Below are positions 11,652 through 21,455 of a stretch of DNA of 64,000 nucleotides, in pieces. The translations under genes and the position numbers were made by a program. The notes under the pieces are model-generated. The model was not told the DNA's origin. It saw only the letters and a program-made list of their open reading frames with translations, and did no database searches. Origin of the DNA: Hypomyces perniciosus (lineage: Eukaryota; Ascomycota; Sordariomycetes; Hypocreales; Hypocreaceae); assembly GCA_008477525.1 (NCBI GenBank), contig SPDT01000003.1, positions 372,001-436,000 of the forward strand, given 5' to 3'. Every line of letters starts with the position of its first letter. Position 1 is the first letter of the stretch.

Positions 11652-13310
11652 TTATGCCTGGTACACTTTCTTGCCCTCAAACCATGTCTCCTTGACCACT
11701 CCGTTAACCAGTTGCTCTGGCGTCAGTTCCACATCACATACCACGAAATCTGCCTTTAATCCTTTTTGAAGACTGCCAGTCCACTGGTCTGCAAAGGTTG
11801 AGTATGCCGACCCATGTGTTGCCCCAGCCACAGCTTGACACACGGTGAGCGCAAACTCGGGGTTGACGACCGTCTCCAGGTCAAGTTCACGATATGATCG
11901 CCTTGTCGTTGCCACATACATATTTGGTAGGGGTGGGTGAGGAGCAGTAGGTGCGTCAGAACCAAGAGCGAGCGTAGCGCCTCCGTCAGCAAATTCACGG
12001 TAGGCGAATGCGCGCTTGCATCGATGATCTCCGATGAGCCGCGGCCAAGCCCGGAGGATTGCCGGGTCTGAGTGGACGGGTTGGATAGATGCAGTGATTC
12101 CCAGTTTACCGAGTCGGGCAGCGTCCTCGGCGGATGACAATTCGATGTGCTCAATACGAGGGCGTCGTGAGCGATCTGTATTCTTCTCCAGCACATCAAT
12201 GGCTATCTGGATGGTACGATCACCAATGGCATGCAGTGCCACTTGCAATCCAGACGCATGAGCTCTAGCGACGACGGGATCGAGTACCTCTTCTGCCCAA
12301 ATCGGGCCAGTGGTCACTCCCGTAGAGTACGGCTCGATCAAGGAAGCTGTGCAAGCGTCAATGATGCCATCACAGATGACTTTGATTCCCACGATACGGC
12401 AGTCCGGTGTGCTCTGAGCATTAAACTCCTTGGCCAGAGCAGCCGCGTGATCGACTTGGGCTAGCACATTATCCAATGAAGGGTTAGGCTTCATCAGCCA
12501 GTATGCAGAGACTCTCATGCCCCCTAGGCCTTCCTCGTTGCGCAGCTCAATCAACGGGTCCCAAATAGTGTTGTCCATTGCCATGTCAACCATTCCAGTA
12601 TAGCCGACAGAGTTGAAGGCTTTGATGGCAGCTTTGATGGCATCCTTCCTTTCATCCATAGATGCGACTCTCGCGGAAAACGGCCAAATATATTCGAACA
12701 CGGCGCTCTCATTAAACACGCCGCTTAGGTTTCCGTCCTTGTCGCGTTGAAAATTTCCGCCAGGAGGGTCAGGTGTATCTTTCGTGATATCCAGGACGCG
12801 GCATACCTCAGCCAAGCCTGCACTGTTACACCATGTAGTGTGCAAATCCTTGGTGTCGATGAAGATTGGTCGAGGATCCAAATCATCAAGCAGAGTGGCA
12901 TCGACGCCACCAGGTGTCATCGAATGCATCCATCCGCGACACAATATCCGTGGAACTTCAGGATGGGCTACCGCATAGCGTTTTATTTCCTCTCGGATGT
13001 CGTCCAAGTTGCGACACGCCTCTAGACCAACCTTGTTGAGCGCCTGGCCCAACAGGAGGATATGGAGATGCCCATCAATGAAGCCAGGGAGAACAGTGTG
13101 GCCATCAAGATCTTTTATCTCAGCGCCGTCCGCTTTGGCTGCATGTACTACCTCGTTCGCTTCCGGGCCAACATATTGAATGATGCCACCCCTCACGACC
13201 ATACACTGAGCAAAGGTTGGGATCGCATTATCAGTGTCAGTTGGTGGTGACTGGTAGACCTTGCCGTTGACTAGCACGGTAAAGTCTGGGGAAACGTCTA
13301 CTTCGCCCAT
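11652..13310 (-). CDS. Amidohydrolase family 3 enzyme
   Basis: A single-exon gene of 552 residues. Seen motifs of the metal-dependent amidohydrolase superfamily are the N-terminal GHLHI metal site after LDGHTVLPGFID, two further histidines in ALHAIGDR and RIEHIE, and the late aspartate in LALGSDAPTAPHPP. The order and spacing match the bacterial YtcJ-like and fungal exoenzyme regulatory-type group (amidohydro_3). No signal peptide is visible, so it is probably cytosolic. The substrate is unknown; members cleave amides or cyclic imides. The lack of introns contrasts with most neighbours. It lies beside a decayed island containing a D-amino-acid oxidase remnant, but a functional link is only a guess. 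Confidence 0.88.
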   Translation of the reverse strand: MGEVDVSPDFTVLVNGKVYQSPPTDTDNAIPTFAQCMVVRGGIIQYVGPEANEVVHAAKADGAEIKDLDGHTVLPGFIDGHLHILLLGQALNKVGLEACRNLDDIREEIKRYAVAHPEVPRILCRGWMHSMTPGGVDATLLDDLDPRPIFIDTKDLHTTWCNSAGLAEVCRVLDITKDTPDPPGGNFQRDKDGNLSGVFNESAVFEYIWPFSARVASMDERKDAIKAAIKAFNSVGYTGMVDMAMDNTIWDPLIELRNEEGLGGMRVSAYWLMKPNPSLDNVLAQVDHAAALAKEFNAQSTPDCRIVGIKVICDGIIDACTASLIEPYSTGVTTGPIWAEEVLDPVVARAHASGLQVALHAIGDRTIQIAIDVLEKNTDRSRRPRIEHIELSSAEDAARLGKLGITASIQPVHSDPAILRAWPRLIGDHRCKRAFAYREFADGGATLALGSDAPTAPHPPLPNMYVATTRRSYRELDLETVVNPEFALTVCQAVAGATHGSAYSTFADQWTGSLQKGLKADFVVCDVELTPEQLVNGVVKETWFEGKKVYQA

Positions 13311-13578
13311 CCTTGGATTGATGTGAATAGTATTACAGCAAACGGTTAATAGGCAAAAGAGAGGCCTGTAGATTGCGATATTTGACCATCTAATAGATCA
13401 AGTCTCCAGCTAGTGAAACGAGGGGCAGAAGCCGAAACCGGACAGCCAAAACCGGGCCGGGCCGATGTTCCGGGCCAAAGCCGAAGCTCCGGGGTAAGCT
13501 CCGTGATTCTGAACAGCTACTACTACCAACGGAATCCGAGTTATGAACATGATTTAACTTCTTTATTACTACTCCGTA
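13311..13578. other. Upstream region of the amidohydrolase gene
   Basis: A short region holding the amidohydrolase promoter. At 13425-13500 it has a run of GCCGAAACCGG-like and CCGGGCC-like words. It ends at the left TA of the inverted-repeat element. Confidence 0.4.
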
Positions 13579-14067
13579 CGAAGGTTGGGGACGAAAGACT
13601 TGGGTCACTTTGCAACTGGCGGCACCCCTGCCACACAGTATAAGAGTTCATCTTCCTAATCAAGACTCCCTTACCTACTAAAGTCAACCAAGCCTGATAT
13701 AACCTACAAGAATAAGGCATACTCCCCTATAAAGCTCGCTGTAGCTATACCCCTTAGCAGACATTTCAAATCCTTCAGGCTCAGGCTTATTATTATCTTT
13801 CCAGTTACTATCGCCGCTATTATCGCTGCCGCTATTATTATTTACTGTTATTAATATAAGTATCTTTCTCAATAATTACAGTTAACTTTATCTTTGAGGA
13901 TAATATTCTCAATTCGTAATAAAAGTTATTGTTTTATGAAGTATTACTGATAGAGATTTAGCCTTATATCGCAAGAAAAATACTGTATAAAAGCTAGCAA
14001 GTTAATACTGTATAGCAGGAGTGCCGCCAGTTGCAAAGTGACCCAGGTCTTTCGTCCTCAAACTTCG
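13579..14067. mobile_element. Non-autonomous DNA transposon (MITE-like), TA target site
   Basis: A 489 bp element with terminal inverted repeats of about 63 bp. The left repeat (13579-13641) and the reverse complement of the right (14005-14067) match at about 57 of 63 positions, counted by eye, and five of the six differences are C/T or G/A. Both ends begin CGAAG and are flanked by the dinucleotide TA (13577-13578 and 14068-14069), as expected for the Tc1/mariner/pogo superfamily. The interior is very AT-rich and encodes no transposase. The excess of transitions suggests repeat-induced point mutation or old age. No second copy was seen in the window. Confidence 0.85.
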
Positions 14068-14809
14068 TATAACATCAGGTTCTCTTTAGCCCCATAAGGG
14101 TTTCAGGTTGCAATGTACATAGTCGCCAAGCCCCTAATATCCACCCACGATATAACCACTCATACCCAACACATCTCGTCGGCCGCTAAGAAAGCCAGGA
14201 TATCCCACAAGCATCACTCTCATCAGTCTCACGGGAAACTTCCTCGTCGCTGATGCCCACTAGTTATGAACATGTCCCCAGAACGTCTTCACAGAGTTGA
14301 ACTTGTTTATTATATGAAGCCCAGCGTCCAGGTCTACAAACCCCTCCATAGTCCCCTGGTCCCACTCAAACAGTGCCCACATCCTGATAGCCCCAGTTCG
14401 GAGGTCCCTCGTGAACCCTGTTGGCAACACCATCTGCATTGCCATCGCCCCTCTTCCTTCCAGCACTCGAACAAGTCCTTGTAATCCCCGCATAGGCCAT
14501 AGCTGCCAGTGTTCCAACGTCCCGGGTCGCAGGCAGGCCGAGCTTCCTGTTGATGGAGTAGCGCCATTAGTGACATCTAGTCAACTGTAGGAACTTCAGG
14601 GAGTTGCTAAGGCTGACCTTGAGGGCCGCATGGTCTGGTTTTGCGTGGGCCATTTATTTGCAGCCGATGAAGCAAGGGATTTCCGACCAGTCGGTGTGAC
14701 TCGTCACCAACTTGAGCTCACAACTGGCATATCTGTCTCGTAAGAGCGATTAATGTAGCTTCAATTGCGTCTACGAAATACTCTGACGAGAACCGCTAGT
14801 CGCCATGCT
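14068..14809. other. Decayed region with an unrecognised ORF remnant
   Basis: Downstream of the inverted-repeat element. The minus strand at 14260-14580 has open frames with protein-like composition in overlapping frames (one contains MWALFEWDQGTMEGFVDLDAG), as if a coding sequence had been broken by frameshifts. I do not recognise a family. Nothing else is visible. Confidence 0.35.
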
Positions 14810-15168
14810 TTGGAGATACAGACACCGCTGGAGGAAGTCATTGATGGCAATTTAATCTTACGCCGATGGCGTGCGGACAACTAGGATACGCTTGAAGCTG
14901 CTGTCAACTCATCGCTGGCTGAGCTCGCCTGGATACCATAGGCAGCCAATGACTTCTCCAAAGCTGACACTGTAGACTCTCTGCCAAGAATTCGAGTTCA
15001 CCATCATGACTGAGGAACGGATCAGAGGCTCATGCAGAATATTAAGGGGCATTGGCCCTGGCGGCCTGGAGATTGGTTACCGGCTCGCGACTGAGGCTAC
15101 TGGAAGTGGACTGGCGACCAGGGACGTAGCTGTATTGACCCGCACTGCGTTCAAGGCGGATGATGCCA
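14810..15168 (+). pseudogene. Broken GNAT (RimJ/RimL-type) acetyltransferase
   Basis: Translation from 14810 reads GNLILRRWRAD, then AAVNSSLAELAWIP and AANDFSKADT, the typical N-terminal half of a RimJ/RimL-type N-acetyltransferase. It is interrupted by TAG at 14882-14884 and TAG at 14939-14941; the second sits where the family has tryptophan, so it was probably TGG. After a frame change, 15006 onward reads GGLEIGYRLATEATGSGLAT, the acetyl-CoA-binding segment, then VAVLTRTAFK. The C-terminal part is missing. Such enzymes acetylate amino groups of small molecules or protein N-termini. The copy cannot make a full protein. It runs straight into a D-amino-acid oxidase remnant. Confidence 0.75.
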
Positions 15169-15825
15169 TTGTCGTTGCCGGGTAGGTCTTATCCTACTAT
15201 CATTCAAAGCAATTCGCTCACACGTCATTCTTCTTTCAGAGCGGGTATCGTTGGTCTGAACGTCTCTCTAGTCCTCCTGAACAGAGACTCGGCCCCTTGA
15301 TCACCGTTATCGCAGAGCATCTCCCAGGCGACACAGCCGGTACATATAAATCCCCATGATAATAAGCCTCCACATTAAATAGTCACCTTTCATCACCGAA
15401 TTGAGGTCTCTGACATTATTGTCATGTATCCCTTAGGGCTGGGTGCAACTTTTCATGCATCCCGGGCAGCGATAAGAATGCGCTGAAATGGGATCACCTT
15501 GGCTATTCTCACCTCACCAAGCTTGCTTCCGAGAGTGGTGAGGAGGCATACGTGCGCCGAACAGCGCCAACCGAGCACTAGAATGAAAATGCGCCTCATG
15601 GGAGGATCAAGGCGATATCGCAATATCTCGATGATGCAAGTCTGGATAATCTCGCTTCCTCGGGGTACGTATATCTTCAAGACAATACTCAATACTGATT
15701 AGTTTAAGATCTTGCCACCTAATCAAGTTCCGCAGGGTGTCGAATTTGGCATATCCTTCACCACCGTCGAGGATATGACATGGCATTGGAGGCTGTTAGC
15801 ACAGTTGAAGATAATTGCATCATTA
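15163..15825 (+). pseudogene. Broken, internally deleted D-amino-acid oxidase
   Basis: Pieces of a FAD-dependent D-amino-acid oxidase are in order on the plus strand. AIVVAG joined over an intron-like GTAGGT..TTTCAG to AGIVGLNVSLVLL gives the FAD-binding GAGIVGL motif. Next, in another frame, comes LITVIAEHLPGDTAGTY. From about 15440 follow AGCNFSCIPGSDKNALKWD and GYSHLTKLASESGEEAYVRR, then VPQGVEFGISFTTV near 15730. The C-terminal signature MALEAVSTVED at 15780 follows almost at once, so the middle third is deleted. Further lesions are a frameshift near 15290, a TAG where the family has tryptophan (after APTEH, near 15580), and an intron donor near 15356 reading AT instead of GT. The family oxidises D-amino acids in peroxisomes. 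This copy is dead. Confidence 0.8.
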
Positions 15826-16202
15826 GAAACAATTTGTGGACAGAAAGTCCCGGGATACATTACAATGAAATAAAGTTGAGAAATGTGACGAACAGCAATA
15901 CCTCTTCGGAGATTTCTCGTGATTCGGCCGGTCAGAGTTGCCTTTTTGAGATTCCGGAGACCGGAGCGGAGAGAAACCCTCCGGCTCGGCTCCAGATATA
16001 ACGCGCCCAATGGAATTAGCCCGAGGTTCAAGTATGTAATGTCTTGGCAATATGATGTGTGTGTGTCTCCGGTGACTGTGACCAAAAGATAGAACGTTTA
16101 CCTTTACATACAAGCGTTTGCTGGCAGAACTCGGATCCAACGCTCAAACCCACCCAAGGAACAGACGCAGCATCATCTCATCATCCATTGTCCACCACCA
16201 CA
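15826..16202. other. Upstream region of the GGT-like gene
   Basis: About 380 bp with no coding pattern that I can support. It holds the promoter and leader of the gene starting at 16203, including a CA-rich stretch just before the ATG. Confidence 0.4.
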
Positions 16203-18194
16203 ATGCCACTCCCAAGCTCATCTCTCTACGAGGACCCCTTGTACGATATGTTCAAGTTTCCGTCGCGAAGAAGCGTTGTGCACAGCACCGAGGGGATCGT
16301 CGCATGCACTCAGCCTCTTGCTGCGAAATGTGGTCTTGAGGTCTTGCGTGCCGGAGGCAACGCTGCTGTATGTGTGATTCCCATGGCTGGACATCCGACA
16401 TGTCTCACTAACACTTCTACAGGATGCCGCTGTAGCAGTCGGTATGTCCAAGATACCCAAGAGATGGGCGTTGTTACTTGTTTGCTAATGTTGCGCAGCC
16501 GCCGGGCTCAACATGACAGAGCCCTGCTCCACGGGCATCGGTGGCGACATGTTCATCCTCTTCTGGGACGCCGCAGCCAAACAAGTGAAGGCCATGAACG
16601 GTTCTGGCCGCTCCGGCGCTAATTACACTATCAATCACATCCGAAAAGACCTGGGGATCCAGGACGGTACTATTGGGGAGATTCCCATGAGCAGTGTGCA
16701 CTCCGTGACTGTTCCAGGTGCCGCGGCTGGATGGGTTGACACGGTTGAGAGATTTGGGAGCGGGAAATTAAGCATGGCTAAGATCCTCGAACCTGCCATT
16801 CGACTTGGAGAGAAGGGGTTCCCGGTATCAGAGGTGACCGGCTACTACGTGCGTATTCAACGGTTCGTTGTACTAGTATTCCCACGTGCTGACGGACAGA
16901 GATGTAGTGGACAAGCGCCGAGGGTCTCATTCGAGCGGCTTCGCCCAATTTTGCGGAGATGCTAAAGACGGATCCTAATGAAAAGGACGGTTTCAGAGCT
17001 CCTCGACCTGGCGAGATCATGAAGAACCCCACTCTAGCCAGAACATTCAGGACGCTGGCTGAGGAGGGAAAGAAGGGCTTCTACACCGGCAGAATCGCCG
17101 AGGAGCTTGTCAAAGTGGTCCGCGATCTGGGAGGCCGCCTTGAACTGGATGATTTGAAGCACCATCTCGAGACGGGAAGCGAGCCAGTAGAGCCGATATC
17201 CCTCAAGTTCCGTGGCCAGGGGCTCGCCAAGGTCTCTGCAGACGCAGGCATTGAGCTGTGGGAGCACCCTCCCAATGGGCAGGGTATTGTTGCATTGATG
17301 GCCATTGGAATCATCCAAGAGCTTGAGAAGCAAGGCAAGATCCCCAAATTCAAGCCCCAGGACTTTAACAGTACTGTGTACCTCCATGCCATCATCGAAG
17401 CTCTCAGGCTTTCATTCTCGGATGCCAGTTGGTACGTGGCGGATCCCAATGTCACCCCTGTGCCTATCGAGGGCCTCATCTCGCAAGAGTATCTCTCTAA
17501 GCGTGCCTCACTCTTCAACCCATCCAAGGCCATGGACCTCGTCGAGCACGGCGAGCCATCATACACGTCTCCTGCCCTGCAGAGCAGCGACACTGTGTAC
17601 TTCGCCGTCACCGACTCGCAGGGGAATGCCGCATCCTTTATCAACTCCAACTACGGAGGCTTTGGCACCAGCATCATCCCCAAGGGGTGCGGCTTCACCC
17701 TCCAGAACCGCGGCGCCAACTTCTCCCTTGACCCGAACCACCCCAACAAGTTGGAGCCGCGCAAGCGTCCATACCATACCATCATCCCAGGCATGGCAAC
17801 TAACTTGAGCGACGGCTCGCTGCACTCGTCTTTTGGCGTCATGGGCGGATTCATGCAGCCCCAGGGTCATGTCCAAGTGCTGCTGGGCCAGATAGTTGGC
17901 AAGCTAAACCCGCAACAGGCGCTGGATGCTCCGAGGATATGTATCGGGGCTGGCTTCCCAGAACCTGGCAAGCCGGTAGATTGGACTGTCAATGTGGAGG
18001 AAACGATGTCAGAAGGAGTCGTCGAGGGGCTCAGGAGACTCGGACACAAGGTCGTAGTGGTTGGGGGAGGGCCAAAACGAGGTCTGTTTGGTCGTGGACA
18101 GATCATTAGGTACACGCTTGACCCGGTAGACAAGACGCCTATATGGTCAGCAGGAAGCGACATGAGGGCAGACGGAGCAGCATATCCATTGTAA
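16203..18194 (+). CDS. Gamma-glutamyltranspeptidase-like hydrolase, cytosolic type
   Basis: Four exons (16203-16367, 16423-16441, 16499-16848, 16908-18194) give 606 residues. Exon 2 is only 19 nt and supplies the DAAVAVG part of the conserved AGGNAADAAVA motif. Then come TEPCSTGIGGDMF, NGSGRSG and PGAAAGWVD. The likely catalytic threonine is in QSSDTVYFAVTD, the start of the mature small subunit after autocleavage. NYGGFGTSI, GFTLQNRG and RPYHTIIPGM complete the substrate pocket. There is no signal peptide, unlike classical GGT, so it resembles the cytosolic glutathione hydrolase/oxamate amidohydrolase branch. Substrate choice within the family is not certain. Confidence 0.9.
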
Positions 18195-18339
18195 GAGAGA
18201 TGTTTCTCATTCGATAGGCGCAATTAATTCCCGTCCTGGGTACAACAGGTATCTTTTCTTTGGAAACCTAGCCCACCGCTATACTTTTCCGGCATGTATC
18301 GTACACTCATGTTCATGCATATTTCCGTCTGATATTTGT

Positions 18340-18892
18340 CTATTGCTCCTCCTTTGTATCGCTCTCAGCCTCGACGAGTACTTTGTTCTCCTCAAACAGC
18401 TTCGCCAGGTCACCGTTCTGATGCATCGAAACAAGAATGTCGCATCCGCCAACAAAGTTCTTGTCCACATACAGCTGCGGGATCGTCGGCCAGTCGGAGT
18501 ATTCCTTGATGCCTTGCCGCAGCTCGGGATCCTCGAGAACGTTGAAGGCCGCGAACTTTCCCGGGTTGACGCCCTGCAAGCCGAGGATCTGGATAGCGGC
18601 GCGGGAGAAGCCGCACTGCGGTGTCTCGGGGGTGCCCTTCATGAAGAGTACGACAGGAGCCGAGGCGATGGCCTTGTCGATGGCCGAACGGGTCTCATCG
18701 GAGAGGAGGCGGATTTGGAGAGGCGTGAGAGGGGAGAAAGGGACTCGGAAGGTTTGCAAAGGCGCTCGCGCCGCGGGCCGGGCGGCTTGCCGGAGGACGC
18801 TCTGGATGAGTATTCAAGTTAGCAAGCGTTTCCTCAATTGCACGCGCTTGATTGGACGGAATTCATACGGAAACAACTGATCGTGAGAACAT
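18340..18892 (-). CDS. grx5: Mitochondrial monothiol glutaredoxin GRX5
   Basis: Two exons (18892-18869 and 18801-18340) give 161 residues. The first exon is only eight codons (MFSRSVVS) and continues into an arginine-rich, acid-free presequence ([14 protein letters not shown]), a typical mitochondrial targeting signal. The domain has [13 protein letters not shown] with the single active cysteine of the CGFS motif, then [10 protein letters not shown] and FVGGCDI, which bind glutathione. GRX5 passes [2Fe-2S] clusters from the scaffold to targets in the mitochondrial matrix. The start is fixed by the in-frame ATG that gives the presequence. It is divergent from the PPC decarboxylase gene across a short shared promoter. 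Confidence 0.95.
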
Positions 18893-19145
18893 GTTTCTCA
18901 AGGTTGTGGACGCACGTTTTTGCGGTTTGCGATGCTGCGCAATGAGGGCAGATGTTGCAGAAAAAGAGCCGGTGGGCGGTGATGCAATGGCAGCCAGCTG
19001 ACCAATCACCAAGAGGATCGGTAATCAAGGCACTGACAATCACTCACTCGCCTTATGATGCAGCCCTTCTTCATCCGACATAAAGCACATTTCGCCATAT
19101 TTGGAATTTTAACTGTGTTTGCTCAGTAGTGTCAGACAGATATTC
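18893..19145. promoter_or_regulatory. Short divergent promoter of grx5 and PPC decarboxylase
   Basis: Only 253 bp separate the two start codons, so both genes share one promoter region. It contains a CCAAT pentamer near 19002 (the binding word of the fungal CBC/Hap complex) but no clear TATA. Shared control of iron-sulfur assembly and CoA synthesis is possible but unproven. Confidence 0.6.
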
Positions 19146-19932
19146 ATGGCACCATCATTAAACCCAGACGTTGGCAGAGAGGCTGTCCCTATCAACCCAG
19201 CTGAGGAGGTTGAGCTAGCCCGCAATGACAACAAGGTGCACTTGTTACTGGCCGCGTCAGGGTCGGTAGCAACTATCAAGATCCCTCAGATCATCAAGGG
19301 TTTGGCGCGGCACTCGAACCTGTCGATCCGCCTGGTCCTCACAAACGCCGCGGCGCACTTCCTCCAAGGCCAGGCTGATGAGCAGCCAAGCATCGCCGAG
19401 ATCAGCCAGCTTCCCAACGTCGATGGCATATACACTGACGACTCGGAATGGGCAAAGCCTTGGGTACGCGGGGCGCCGATCCTGCACATCGCCCTGAGAA
19501 AATGGGCCGATCTGTTAGGTTAGCTGGCTGCTTCAGATACAACGCACCTTGAAAGCGAGTGAGGTTAGCTAACATAGGGGACCAGTTGTCGCGCCGCTGA
19601 GCGCAAATACACTAGCCAAGGTTGTGTCAGGCATTTGCGATTCGCTCTTAGGCTCAATCGTAATGGCATGGGATACAGACGGATCTGTCAACGGCAAGAG
19701 AAAGAAGATTCTAGTCGCCACAGCCATGAACACGGCTATGTGGCGAAATCCCATCACACAACGCAATATTCGCATACTAGAGGAGGAGATGAGCGGATGG
19801 GTTGAACAGCTTCGGCCTATAACAAAGTCGCTGGCCTGTGGTGACGTTGGCGAAGGCGGCATGGCCACCTGGGACACCATTGTGACTGTGACAGAGGAGA
19901 AGCTTGGTCTGAATCGAGAGACTTTGAGTTGA
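19146..19932 (+). CDS. cab3: Phosphopantothenoylcysteine decarboxylase
   Basis: Two exons (19146-19518 and 19586-19932) give 239 residues of the HFCD flavoprotein family. Motifs seen: LLLAASGSVATIK (flavin phosphate site), the catalytic histidine in ILHIALRKWAD, PLSANTLAK completed by the splice (V formed across the intron), the AMNTAMW substrate clamp, and the catalytic cysteine in LACGDVGEGGMA. The enzyme makes 4'-phosphopantetheine in coenzyme A synthesis. Yeast splits this role among Cab3, Hal3 and Vhs3, which carry long acidic tails. This protein lacks such a tail, so it is probably a simple homotrimeric decarboxylase. The ATG at 19146 is the first in frame. Confidence 0.93.
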
Positions 19933-20224
19933 GATGCAAGATTTAGGTATTTTCTTGTGTCGGCTCTGGAGTCGTTGAAAATAAAATGCTCAACACAAAA
20001 GTGCCAGTTGAGGAAGGAACCCCCTCATGAGGGTTGGGTTGGGCGCTCCTTCCCTCCACGTTTCTGCCAGACCTCAGGCTATCGATATTTCGCCTCTACG
20101 CTTTCGCCTCACCCTCTCGCCTCTACACTTTACTTTTCATCTCTCAACTGTTGATCACGCAACAGCATATCAATCAATTATCTTTGCATCACAAAATCCA
20201 ATCCGCCCCGACGTCCAATTCATC

Positions 20225-21137
20225 ATGAGTCGTTTGGCCCGTCGTTCAGATGTTTTCAACAATGCCGCAGGCCTTTCGAGTGATGGCTTATCCTCGTCTA
20301 CCCTACGCGCGCGCCTCAGCAGTCAGGGGCCTTCGACGGCAATGCCAGCGACTTCATCTCCCTCACCAAACCACCATCTTCAGCTGCATGAATTGTACGA
20401 GCACTTCCGCACGTGCTTCGCGGCAGCGGACTCGATCTCAGCCATCCCGCGGCCCGATGGAAAGAATGGAACCATCAACGGTGATGTATCGGCGCAACTG
20501 GGAGGTGAGTAGCTTTCATTCCGCACGCTTCACTGATCTGGGGCTGATCAGACTGTGAAATGCAGAGTCTTTTGCTCAGGCGGGATTGAAGCTGCACACC
20601 TCTGTGGTTGAACAGCTCTCTAGAGCCCAAGACGACATCGTGTCCAAGATTTCCGAGTTCTCGCAGTTCTCTTCCTTGACCCTGTCCGACCTAGACGACT
20701 TATACTCAAACCTTGCCTACCCTCTCTCTGCCACTATCTGCCACTCCGCCAACTTTTCTCGTGCCACTATCGCCGCCCATCTTGCCAACGTTCAGGAACA
20801 ACTGAGACTTGCGGACGAAGAGCTAGGCAGCCTTCGTGACGAATGGGAGGCCCATGTCCGTTCGGAAGACATGCTTCGCCAAGAGCTGGCTAGTATGAGC
20901 AGTGAGACAACACAGCGGAAACACGGGTCCAAGTCAACTGGAGAGTACGATATGGAATCATTCAAGGGGGGGGCTGAACGCATCGTAGAGGACAAGATTC
21001 AAGCGCTTGAGGACATTGAAATGGTCGGTAGCAACCAGCCTAGCATTAAAAGAATTCATACTGACCTCACCGTGGCAGCAATACAAAGAGTGGTTACAGG
21101 CCGAAACAATGGAGATGATGCGGTTTATCCTAGCTGA
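20225..21137 (+). CDS. Coiled-coil protein of unknown function
   Basis: Two exons (20225-20504 and 20566-21137; GTGAGT..GCAG) give 283 residues. The splice turns AQLG into AQLGESFAQAG and both exons have good codon character. The N-terminal 60 residues are rich in serine, arginine and proline and look disordered. Residues 60-190 are mostly helical, with a likely coiled coil around VQEQLRLADEELGSLRDEWEA. There is no signal peptide or membrane segment. The layout recalls small structural subunits such as kinetochore or tethering proteins, but I do not recognise the family. Confidence 0.75.
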
Positions 21138-21455
21138 TTGATTGCTGGAAGTGGAAGCGGGGGAAAAAGTTATAATCATGAAATCTTGTCTATGATTCTT
21201 CCAACTATGTAGGTATTCATCTTCTCATCTCAAGGCCACTTCTGCCACTGCTTCTCCAGGCGCCATTCGTCAACAGACACTCTTTATACGTCCGAGCAAT
21301 GCCAAATTTTGTGACCAATCTTTGTTCGCCATAAACTCCATTCCCACGAAAGAACAAACAACATCGAGACGGGAATCATTACCAAGATTAGCAACCCTTA
21401 TTCTCTCCTCACCACTTGGGTGATTTTCTCTTTCCAAAGTTATTTCGGCTTCTTT
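21138..21455. other. Convergent 3' region
   Basis: About 320 bp between the 3' ends of the coiled-coil gene and the aminotransferase gene. I see no gene here. Confidence 0.45.

Noticed and set aside
11652..18194. A secondary-metabolite or D-amino-acid catabolic gene cluster (amidohydrolase, GNAT, oxidase, GGT-like)
   Set aside because: No backbone enzyme is present, two of the four genes are dead and no shared regulatory motif was seen; kept only as separate pseudogene findings.
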